DNA from: Streptomyces bungoensis
GTDB lineage: Bacteria; Actinomycetota; Actinomycetes; Streptomycetales; Streptomycetaceae
Assembly: GCF_001514215.1 (NCBI RefSeq)
Contig: NZ_KQ948863.1
Location: 18,760 to 82,759 of the forward strand
Direction of reading: 5' to 3'
Length of the DNA: 64,000 bases
A program made the translations under genes and the position numbers. Positions 17,901 through 29,900 of this stretch are shown one piece after another (positions within the stretch are counted from its first letter, which is position 1; the number at the start of each line of letters is the position of its first letter). A model generated the notes under the pieces. It ran no database searches. It was given only the letters and a program-made list of their open reading frames with translations, and was not told the origin of the DNA.

Positions 17901-20900
17901 GGAACGGCGGCGGATGCTCACCGACTGGAACGGCACCGAGCACGGCCGCCCCGGCCGGACCCTGGTGGACCTGTTCGAGGAGCAGGCCGCCCGCACCCCC
18001 GCCGCCGACGCCGTCACCTGCGGAGGCGAGCACCTGGACTACGCCACGCTCGACGCCCGCGCCGGCCGGCTCGCCCACCGGCTCGCCGAACTCGGCGCCG
18101 CACCCGAGCGGTTCGTCGCCCTCGCCCTGCCCCGCTCCGTCGAGCAGGTCGTCGCGATCCTCGCCGTCCTGAAGACCGGCGCGGCCTACCTCCCGATCGA
18201 CGCGGCCTCACCCGCCGAACGCATCGGCGGACTCCTCGCCGACGCCGCCCCGGTGGCACTGGTGACCACGACCGGCGCCGCCGCCCGGACCGACGGCGCC
18301 GGCGTGCCCGCCGTCCTCCTGGACGACGCGGACACCGAGGCAGACCTCGCCCGCCGCCCGGCCACCGGCCCCGCCCCGGCCCGCCGCCCGCTGCCGGAGA
18401 GCCCCGCCTACGCCATCTACACCTCCGGCTCCACCGGCCGCCCCAAGGGCGTGGTGATCCCGCACGCCAACGTGGTGCGGCTGTTCACCCGGACCAGCCA
18501 CTGGTTCGGCTTCGGCCCGGACGACGTGTGGACGATGTTCCACTCCTACGCGTTCGACTTCTCCGTGTGGGAGCTGTGGGGCCCCCTGCTGCACGGCGGC
18601 CGGCTCGTGGTCGTGCCCGACGAGACCGCCCGTTCCCCGGAGGACTTCCTGCGCCTGCTCGCGGACGAGCGGGTCACCGTCCTCAACCAGACGCCGTCCG
18701 CGTTCTACCCGCTGATCCGCGCCGACGCCGACCACCCCGGAACCGGCGCCCGCCTCGCGCTGCGCACGGTGGTCTTCGGCGGCGAGGCCCTGGACACCGG
18801 CAGGCTCGCCGACTGGTGGACGCGCCACCCGGCCTCCGCCCCCCGGCTGGTCAACATGTACGGCATCACCGAGACCACCGTGCACGTCACCTACGCCCCG
18901 CTCGACCCCGCCACCGCCGCCGACGGCCCCGCCAGCCCCATCGGCACGGCCATCGAGGACCTGCGGGTGTACGTGCTCGACGCGGACCTGGCACCCGTGC
19001 CGCCCGGCGCGACCGGCGAACTGTACGTGGCGGGGGAGGGCCTGGCCCGCGGCTACCTGGGACGCCCCGGCCTCACCGCCACCCGCTTCCTCGCCGACCC
19101 CTTCGGCCGGCCCGGCAGCCGCATGTACCGCACGGGCGACCGGGCGAAGTGGCGGGCCGACGGCACCCTGGAGTACCTGGGCCGCGCCGACGCCCAGGTG
19201 AAGATCCGCGGCTATCGCATCGAACCCGGCGAGATCGAGGCCGCCCTGCACACCCACCCCGGCGTCGCCGACGCCGCGGTCGGCGTGCTCGAGGACGCCT
19301 CCGGCACCCGCCGGCTCGTGGCGCACGTCGTCGGCTCCGGCGGTACGGTCCCCGCGGCGGCCGCACTGCGCGCCCACCTGGAGCGCCTGCTGCCCGCCCA
19401 CATGGTGCCCGCCGCCTACGTCCCGATGGACGCGCTGCCGCTCACCGTCAACGGCAAGCTCGACCGGCGCGCGCTGCCCGCGCCGGGACCGGACGGCTAC
19501 GCCGCCGGCACCGACCGGACCCCGCCGCGCACGCCCGCCGAACGGCTGGTCGCCGCCGCCTGGACGGACGTATTGGGAGTGGCCGAGGTCCACGCCGGCG
19601 ACGACTTCTTCGCGCTCGGCGGCGACTCCATCCTCGCCGTCCGCGTCACCGCCCGCCTGCGCGCCGCGTTCGGCCCCGGCGTCTCCCCGAGGCTGCTGTT
19701 CACCCGTCCCACGGTCGCCGCCCTGGCCGCCGAACTCGGCGAACCGGCCGGTGACACGGCCGCCGCCGCGCAGGCCGACGCGATACCGGCGACCGACCCG
19801 CGCACACCGGCGCCGCTGTCGTACGCCCAGCAGCGCCTGTGGTTCCTCGACCGGTTCGAGCCCGGCAGCACCGAGTACACGACGCTGTCCGTGCTCCGCC
19901 TGCGCGGACCGCTCGACGAGGACGCCCTGCGCACCGCGCTGGACGGCCTCGTCGTCCGGCACGAGGCGCTGCGCACCACGTTCACCGAACAGGACGGACA
20001 GGCACTGCAGGTGGTCAACCCGCCGCACCGGGTCGACCTGCCCGTGGACGACCTCACCACGGCCCCGGACGCGCGGGCGGCGCTGGACGCGCTGCTGGAG
20101 CGCGAGGCCGCCACACCCTTCGACCTGGCGGCCGGGCCGCTGCTGCGCGCCCGGCTGGCCCGCCTGGCCGTCGGCCAGCAGGACGAGCACGGCGACCACG
20201 TCCTGGTCCTCGCCGTCCACCACATCGTCACCGACGGCTGGTCGCTCGGCGTCCTCGGCCGGGACCTGGGCGAGCTGTACACGGCGGCGCACGAGGGCCG
20301 CCGCCCCGAACTGCCCGGCCTGCCCGTCCGGTACGCCGACCACGCCACCTGGCAGCGCACCCACGCCGACCACGCCGAACGGCAACTCGCCCACTGGCGC
20401 GAGCGGCTGGACGGAGTGCCCCCGCTGGAGCCGCCGACCGACCGGCCGCGCCCCGCCGTACGGACCCGGGACGGCGCCCTGGTCACCTTCACCCTGCCCG
20501 CCGAACTGACCGACCGGCTGCGCGAGGTGGGCCGCGAGACCGACGCCACCCTGTACATGACGCTGCTGGCCGCCTGCACGGCCCTGCTGTCCCGCTGGGC
20601 CGACCAGGACGACTTCGCCGTCGGCACCGTCACCGCCGGCCGTGAACGCCCCGAACTGCACGACGTGGTCGGCATGTTCGTGAACACGCTGGTGCTGCGC
20701 AACCGGGTGCGCCCCGGCAGCACCTTCCGCGCACTGCTGGAGCAGGTCCGCGGCACCGTCCTGGACGCGTTCGCCCACCAGGAGGTGCCCTTCGAACGGC
20801 TGGTGGACGCCCTCCAGCCCGAGCGGGACACCAGCCGCACCCCCCTGTTCCAGGTCATGGTCGCCCTGCACAACCTGGGTGCCGAGGCGCCCGCGCTCCC

Positions 20901-23900
20901 CGGCCTGGAGGTCGAGCCGGTCCTGCCACCGGTCCGGAACGCCACGTTCGACCTGGCCTTCGACTTCGTGGAGGGCGACGGCGGCCTCACCGGCCACCTG
21001 GAGTACGACACCGGCCTGTTCGACGAGGACACCGTCCGCCGCCTGGCCGACCGCCTGCGGCTGCTGCTCCAGGCGGCGGCACAGGACCCCGACCGGGACG
21101 TACGGGCGCTGGAGCTGATGACCGGGGCCGAGCGGCACCAGGTCCTCCACGACTGGCAGGGCCCCCGCCTCGCGGTCCCGGAGACCACCTTCCCCGCCCT
21201 GTTCGAGGCGCAGGCCACCCGCACCCCGCACGCCACCGCCCTGGTGGCACGGGACGCCACGCTCGGCTTCGCCGCCCTCAACGAGCGCGCCAACCGCCTC
21301 GCCCACCACCTCCTCGCGCGGGGCGTCGCCCCCGAGCGGGTGGTCGCCGTACGGCTGCCGCGCACCTCCGACCTGGTGGTGGCGGTGCTCGCCGTCGCCA
21401 AGGCGGGCGGCACCCTGCTCTGCCTCGACCCCGGCCTGCCCGAGGAACGCGCCGCCCACCTCCTCGCCGACGCGAACCCGCACACCGTGCTGACCGCCGA
21501 GGCACTGCGCGACACGCCGTGGGACCGGCTGCCGGCCCACGACCCCACCGACCACGACCGCCTCACCCCGCTGCGCCCGGACCACGCCGCCTACATCGTC
21601 TACACCTCCGGATCCACCGGCCGCCCCAAGGGCGTCGTCGTCGAGCACCGCCACCTCGTCAACCTCTGTCACGACCACCGCGAGGGGCTCGTCGCCCCGC
21701 ACACCGCGGACGGGCGCCGGCTGCGCGCCGCGCTGAGCGCGTCGTTCTCCTTCGACACCTCCTGGGAGGGACCGCTGCTGCTCGCCCTCGGGCAGGAGGT
21801 CCACCTCGTCGACGAGGACGTGCGCCTGGACCCGGACGCGTTCTGCGCCCAGGTCGCCGAACGCCGCCTGGACCTGGTGAACGTCACCCCGTCCTTCCTG
21901 CGCGAACTCACCGCCGCCGGACTCCTCGCACCCGGCCGCCACCACCCGCGCGTCCTGCTGGTCGGCGGCGAGGCGACCGGCCCCGACGCCTGGCGGGAGC
22001 TGTGCGCCGCCGCCGGCCTCGGCGTCACCGCGTACAACATGTACGGGCCCACCGAGTGCACCGTCGACGCCACCTACGGGCGCTGCGCCGACCACCTGGA
22101 CCGGCCGGTCATCGGCCGCCCCGGCCGCAACCTGCGCGCCTACGTCCTCGACGGCTCTCTGCGCCCCGTACCGCCCGGCGTGCCCGGCGAGCTGTACCTG
22201 GCCGGCGCGCAGGTGGCCCGCGGCTACCTGGGCCGCCCCGGCCTGACCGCGTCCCGCTTCCTCGCCGACCCGTTCGGCGCGCCGGGTGGGCCCCTCCTGC
22301 CCGATGGCGGGCAAGGAGGGAGGATGTACCGCACCGGCGACCGCGCCCGCTGGAACCGGCGGGGGCAGTTGGAGTTCCTGGGCCGCGCCGACGAGCAGAT
22401 CAAGATCCGCGGCTTCCGCATCGAACCCGGCGAGGTCGAGGCCGCGCTGCTCGCCCACCCGGACGTGTCCGAGGCCGTCGTGACGGCACGCGAACACGCG
22501 GGCCGGCCCATGCTCGTGGCCTACGTCGTACCCGCCCAGGGCACCGTCCCGAGCGCCGACGCACTGCGCCTCGCGCTGCGGCGCACCCTGCCGGACCACA
22601 TGGTGCCGGCGGCGTTCGTCCCCCTGGCGCGGATCCCGCGCACCAGCACCGGCAAGACCGACCGGCGCGCCCTGCCCGCCCCGCCCGCGCAACCGGACCC
22701 CGCCACGGCGTACGTGGCACCGCGCCCCGGCACCGAGGAAACCCTGGCCGGCATCTGGGCGGACGTCCTGCGGGTCGACCGGGTGGGCGCGCGGGACAAC
22801 TTCTTCGCGCTCGGCGGCGACTCCATCCTCAGCATCCAGATCGTCTCCCGGGCCCGCCGGGCGGGACTTGCGCTGACCACCAAGGACGTCTTCCGCCACC
22901 AGACCGTGGCCGAACTCGCCCTCCACGCCACCGAGACGGCTCCCGCGGCGGCGGCCGCGGCCCCGCCCGCCGAGGCGCCGCTCACGCCCATCCAGCACTG
23001 GTACCTCGACGGCCGCCGTCCCGGCGACCCGCTGCGCTTCACCATGTCGCAGCGGCTCGAACTCGCCCCCGGAACCGACCTGTCCGCCCTGCGCGCGGCC
23101 GTCGACGCCCTCGTCCGCCACCATCCGGCCCTGCGCACCCGCTTCCGCCCGGCCGGCGACGGCCGGCGCCAGGACGTCCTGCCGGACATCCTCGAAGGCA
23201 TCCTCACCCACCATGACGTGACCGGTCTGGACGGTGCCGCGCTGGAGGCCGAGGTGCGGCGCGCGGCGGACGCGGCCCGGGACTCCCTCGACCCGGCCGA
23301 GGGCCGGGTGGCGCGCGTCCTGCTCTTCGACCGCGGCCCGGAGCTGCCCGCCCAACTCCTCCTCACCGTGCACCACTTGGTCGTCGACGGCGTCTCCTGG
23401 CGGATCCTGCTGGCCGACCTGGAGACCGCCCACCGCCAGGCCGCCGCCGGACGGCCCGTCGACCTGCCCCCGGCCACCACCGCCTACGGGCACTGGGCGG
23501 CCCGGCTGGAGTCGCACACCCGGTCCGGCGCCCTGGACGGCGACCTCGCCCACTGGCAGCGCACCGCGGCGGCCCCCGCCGCCCTGCCCGCGGGGCGGCC
23601 CGGCCCCAACACCCACGGCACCGCCGCCACGGTCACCGTGGAGCTGGACGCGGAGACGACCGACGCCCTGCTGCGCCGGGTCCCGGAGGTCTACCGCACC
23701 CAGGTCAACGACGTCCTGCTCAGCGCCCTCGGCCGCACTCTGGCCCGCTGGTGCGGCCGCGACACCGTACTCGTCGGCGTGGAGGGCCACGGCCGCGAGG
23801 ACCTCTTCGACGACATCGACCTCTCCCGGACCGTCGGCTGGTTCACCGCCGAGCACCCCCTCGCGCTGACGGTCGCGCCCGACGCCGGCTGGCACGACAC

Positions 23901-26900
23901 CCTGCGCTCGGTGAAGGAGCAGCTGCGGGCGGTGCCCCTGCACGGCCTGAGCTACGGCGCGCTGCGCCACCTGCTGCCCGGCAGCCCGCTGACCGGCGCC
24001 CCCGCACCGCAGGTCGGCTTCAACTACCACGGCCGGTGGGACACCGGCGGCGACGGCGGCGGTCTGTACCGCGCCGCCCTGCCCCCGGCCGGCTCCGACA
24101 CCGACCCCGACGCGCCCCGCCCCTACCTGCTCGACCTCACCGGCGTCGTCCAGGACGGCAGGCTCGAACTCGGCTGGACCTACCCGCCGGCCGTCTACGA
24201 CGAGTCCACCGTCCGCGCGCTCGCCGACGAGATGTGCGCGGCGCTGCGCGACATCGCGGCCCACTGCGCCCGCCCGGACGCGGGCGGCCGCACCCCGTCG
24301 GACTACCCGCTCGCCGGGCTCGGCCAGCGGGAGCTGGACGGCCTCGTCGGCGACGGCCGGCACGTGGCGGACGTCCTGCCGCTGACGCCCCTGCAGGCCG
24401 GCATGCTCTTCCACGGCCTGGTCGACACGGCCGGCGCCTACTTCGACCGGACGGCCGTCCGGCTGTCCGGGGTGAGCGACCCGCGGGCCTTCGCCGCGGC
24501 CTGGCAGCAGGTCGCCGACCGCACCGAGGCGCTGCGCACCAGCGTGCACTGGCAGGGCCTGCCGCACCCGGTCCAGGTCGTCCACCACCGCGTGGAGCTG
24601 CCCGTCACCCACCTCGACTGGCGGCACCTGACATCCGGGCAGCGGGAGCGGGAGACCGGGGAGCTGCTGGCCGCCGACCGCACGGCCGGCATGGACCTCA
24701 CCACCGCACCCCTGGCCCGCCTCACCCTGGCCGCGCTGCCCGGCGACGAGATCCTGCTGCTGTGGTCCTCCCACCACCTGATCCTGGACGGCTGGAGCAC
24801 CGGGCAGCTGCTCACCGAGGTGTGCGAGCGCTACGCCGCGCTCACCGGCGGCCGCGAGGCCCCCGTACCGGTCCGGCGCCCGTTCTCCGACTTCGTGCGC
24901 TGGCTGCACGACCAGGACGAGCAGGCGGCCGAGGCGCACTGGGCCGGCGTCCTCGCCGGCTTCCCGGCCCGCACCCCGCTGCCGTACGACCGCACCCCGG
25001 CCGAGGCGCACCGGGCCCGCGCCGCCGCCACCGTGCACCGGCACCTGGACGAGCGGGTCTCGACGCGGCTGCGGGAGACGGCGGCACGGGCCGGGCTGAC
25101 GGTGAACACCGTGGTCGAGGGCGCCTGGGCGCTGCTGCTGGCCCGCCACGGCGGACGCGACGACGTCGTGTTCGGCACGACCGTCTCCGGCCGCCCGGCC
25201 GAACTGCCGGGCGTGGAGGCGATGATCGGCATGTTCATCAACACCGTGCCCACCCGGATCCGCGTCCCGGACGGGGGAGTGGTGTCCTGGCTGCGGGACG
25301 TGCAGGAGCGGCAGAGCGACGCCCGCCGCTTCGACTTCCTCGCGCTGCCCCGCATCCAGGCGCTGAGCGACATCCCCGCCGGTGAGGCGCTGTTCGACAG
25401 CATGGTGGTCTTCGAGAACTACCCCGTCGACGAGTCCGCCACCGCCCGGACGGGCGTGCGCGTCGAGGAGGTGCGGGCCGACGACGCCCCGACCTTCCCG
25501 CTGTGCCTGCGCGCCCACCTCGGCGACCGGCTCGGCATCGACCTCGCCTACGACGCCGGCCTGTTCGACACGGACACCGCCGAACGCCTCGCGGCCCGGC
25601 TCGCGGCCGTCCTGACCGCCCTCGCCGACGGCATCGAGGCCGACGCGCAGGTGGCCGGCCTCGCGCTGCTGACCGGGGACGACCGCGCCCTGCTCCGGCG
25701 GTGGAACACCCCCGCCCGGCAGCCGGCGCCGCGCAGCCCCGTCGAACTGTTCGCCGACCAGGCCCGCCGCACCCCCGACGCGCCCGCCGTGCGCGACGGC
25801 GGCACCGAGCTGACGTACCGCCGCCTCGACGACTGGTCCGACGCCGTGGCGTCCCGGCTCCTCGCCGGCGGCCTGCGGGCGGAGGACCGGGTGGCGCTGC
25901 CGATGGACCGCTGCGCCGAACTCGTCGTCGCCCAGCTCGCCGTCCTCAAGGCGGGCGGCGCCTACGTACCGGTGGACGCCCGCGCCCCCGAGGACCGGCG
26001 CCGCACGCTGACCGAGCGCGCGGGCGTGACGGCCGAGCTGACCGCCGCGGACGTCGCCGCCGCCCGCACCCCCGTGCCGGGCGCGCCCGCACCCGTGCCC
26101 GCGGACGCCGACCGGCTCGCGTACGTGATGTTCACCTCCGGCTCGACCGGCGAACCCAAGGCCGTCGCGGTACGCCACCGGGACGTGGCCGCCCTCGCCA
26201 CCGACAGCCGCTTCACCGGCGGAGCCTGCGCCCGGGTGCCGCTGCACTCCCCGGTGGCCTTCGACGCCGCCACCTTCGAGGTGTGGGCGCCCCTGCTCAC
26301 CGGCGGCTGCGTGGTCGTGGCACCGCCCCGGCCCATGGACGCGGCCCTGCTGCGGCACCTGGTCCGCGCCGGCGGCCTGACCGCGCTGTGGCTGACCGCC
26401 GGCCTCTTCCGGCTGCTGGCGCAGGACGCGCCGGACTGCTTCGCCGGCCTGCGCCAGGTGTGGACCGGCGGCGACGTGGTGCCCGCCGCCGCCGTGCGCC
26501 GCGTGCTGTCCGCCTGCCCCGGCCTCACCGTCGTGGACGGCTACGGCCCCACCGAGACGACGACGTTCGCGACGTCCTTCGCACTCACCGACGCCACCGC
26601 CGTCCCCGACACCGTGCCCATCGGCCACCCGCTCGACGACACGCGCGTCCACGTCCTCGACGGCCGGCTGCGGCCCGTGCCGCCGGGCTGCGCCGGCGAG
26701 CTGTACGTCGCCGGCGAGGGCGTGGCCCGCGGCTACCTGGGCCGCCCCGGCGACACCGCCGCCCGCTTCCTCGCCGACCCCGCCGGCCCGCCCGGCACCC
26801 GCATGTACCGCACCGGCGACCTGGTCCGCCGCCGCCTCGACGGCACGGTCGAGTTCCTGGGCCGCGCCGACGACCAGGTGAAGATCCGCGGTTTCCGCGT

Positions 26901-29900
26901 CGAACCCGGCGAGGTGGAGGCCGTCCTCGCAGCGCATCCCGACGTGGCGGACGTCGCGGTCGTGGCCCGCGAGGACCGGCCAGGCAGCCGGCGCCTGGTG
27001 GCCTACGTGGTCGGACCCGAAGACCTCACGGCCGTACGGGAGTTCGCTGGCCGATCGCTGCCCGACTACCTCGTCCCCTCCGCCTTCGTGACCCTGTCCG
27101 CGCTGCCGCTCAGCGGCAACGGCAAGGTCGACCGGGCCGCCCTCCCGGCGCCGGAGCCCGCGAGCGGCGACCGGCGGAGCGAGCCGATCGCACCGCGCAC
27201 CGACGCCGAGCGGCGCGCCGCCGACGTCTTCGCGGAAGTCCTCTCCACGCGACGGCCCGGTGTGGAGGACGACTTCTTCCAGCTGGGCGGCGACTCCATC
27301 CTCAGCATCCGGCTGGCCGCCCGCCTGTCCGAGGCCTTCGGCACCGACGTGTCACCGCGCGCGGTGTTCACCCACCCCACTCCCGCCGCCCTCGCCGCGC
27401 TGCTCACCGCGGAGCCGCCCGGCGACGCCGCGCCCACCGCGATCGTCCCCGCCCCCCGCGACACGCCCGCCCCCATGTCGTACGCCCAGCAACGCCTGTG
27501 GTTCCTGGAGGAGTTCGCGCCCGGCAGCGGCGAGTACGTCACGGCGCTGGCCCTGCGCCTGCGTGGCCGGCTCCACGTGCCCGCCCTGACCGCGGCCCTG
27601 CGCTCCCTGGCCGAGCGGCACGAGGCACTGCGCACCACCTTCGACACGGTGGACGGCCGCGGCGTGCAGATCGTCCACCCGCCGCAGGACGTGCCGCTGC
27701 GGCTGCACGACCTGTCGGCGACGGGTGAGACCGGCCGCGCGGAGCGGCTGCGGGACCTGCTGGAGGCCGAGCGCGCCCGCACCTTCGACCTGCGGCGCGG
27801 CCCGCTGCTGCACGCCGGGCTGATCAGGCTCACGGACGAGGAGCACGTCCTGACGCTGACCCTGCACCACATCGTCACCGACGGCTGGTCCACCGGCGTC
27901 CTCACCGGTGACCTCGCCCACTTCTACCGGACCGAACTGGGCGCGGACGCCGAACCGTTGCCGCCGCTGCCCGTGAGCTACGCCGACTACGCCCACTGGC
28001 AGCGCGGCACCGCCACGGACGAGCACCTCGCGTACTGGAAGGAGCACCTGGCCGGTCTGGAGACGCTGGACCTGCCCACCGACCGGCCGCGTCCGGCGGT
28101 GCGCACCCACGGCGGCGCCACCGTGCGCCTCGTCCTGCCCCGCGGTACGACCCGCCGCCTGGTCCAGGTGGGCCGGGACCGGCAGGCCACCCTGTTCACG
28201 ACGCTGGTCGCCGCCGCGCAGGCCTACCTGGCCCGCCTGACCGGCGGCCGGGACATCACGGTCGGCACGGTCACCTCCGGCCGCGACCGCGCCGAGACAC
28301 AAGCCCTCGTCGGGTTCTTCGTCAACACCCTCGTCCTGCGCTCCCGCGTCGAACCCGGCCGCCCCTTCCCCGGGTTCCTCACCGAGGTGCGCGGGACCGT
28401 ACGGGACGCCTTCGCCCACCAGGAGGCGCCGTTCGAACGCGTGGTGGACGAGGTGCAGCCCGTCCGCGACACCAGCCGCACCCCCCTGTTCCAGGTCATG
28501 GTGGTGCTGCAGAACGCCCCGGCCGCCGACCTCGACCTGCCCGGCGTCGAGGTCGGCGACGTCGACACGGAGCTGCGGCACGCGGCGTTCGACCTCACCC
28601 TGGAGTTCGCCGAGACCGCTGCCGGGGAGCTCCACGGCCTGCTCACCTACAACACCGACCTGTTCGACGCGGCCACCGCCGAACGCATGGCCGACCAGCT
28701 CGGCACCCTGCTGACCGCCGTCGCCGACGACCCCGACCGGCCCGTGGGCGCGCTGCCGCTCGCCACCGACGAGGCGCTCAAGGCCGTCCTCGACCAGGGC
28801 CGCGGCAGCGCCCGCCCGGTGCCCGCGGCGACGCTGCCGGAGCTGTTCGAACGGCAGGCCGCCCGCACCCCCGACGCCGTGGCCCTGGCCGACGCCGACG
28901 GCCGCGAGCTGACGTACGCGCAGGTCGAGCGCGCCGCCAACCGGCTGGCGCACCGGCTCATCGCCCGGGGCGTCGGCCCCGAGCGGATCGTGGCACTCGC
29001 GCTGCCCCGCGGCGCGGAGACGGTGGTGGCCCAGCTCGCCGTGGCCAAGGCCGGCGGCGCCTTCCTGCCCGTCGACCCCGGCTACCCCGAGCAGCGGCGG
29101 GAGTTCATGCTGCGCGACGCGGACGCCTGGCTCGTGCTGGACGACCCCGCCGCCGTACGGGACGCGGACGGGCCGGACACCGCGCCCACGGACGCCGACC
29201 GCACGGCCCCGCTGACCGCCGCCCACCCGGCGTACGTGATCTACACGTCCGGTTCCACCGGCACGCCCAAGGGCGTGACCGTGACGCACCGCGGCCTGGC
29301 CGCCTTCGCCGCGGCCGCCGCCGAACGCTACGACGCGGGCCCCGGCGACCGGGTCCTGCAGTTCGCCTCGCCCAGCTTCGACGCCTCCGTGCTGGAGCTG
29401 TGCGTGTCCCTGCTCAGCGGAGCCACCCTCGTCACCGGGGAGGAGGGCCCCCTCGTCGGCGAACGGCTCGCCCAGGTCCTCGCCGAGCGGCGCGTCAGCC
29501 ACACCCTGATCCCGCCCGCCGCCCTGGCCACGGTCGACCCCGTGACCGCCGGCGCCCTGCCGCACCTGCGCACCCTCATCGTGGGCGCCGAGGCGTGCCC
29601 GGCCCACCTCGTCGAACGGTGGGCACCGGGCCGGCGGATGATCAACTCCTACGGCCCGACCGAGGCCACCGTCGTCGCCACCTGGACCGGCCCCCTCGCC
29701 CCGGGCACGGGAGCCCCGCCGATCGGACGCCCCGCCGCCGCCACCCACGTCCACGTCCTCGACGCCGCCCTGCGCCCCGTCCCGCCCGGCGTCACCGGCG
29801 AACTGTACGTGGCCGGACCCGGACTGGCCCGCGGCTACCTGAACCGGGCCGGCCTGACCGCCTCCCGCTTCGTCGCCGACCCGTTCGGCGCGCCGGGGGA

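Noticed and set aside
18208..26937. 2,909-aa open frame on the minus strand inside the NRPS
   Set aside because: It is the antisense shadow of high-GC third positions; low-complexity Gly/Ala/Arg/Val protein with no motif, while the plus strand has full NRPS domains.
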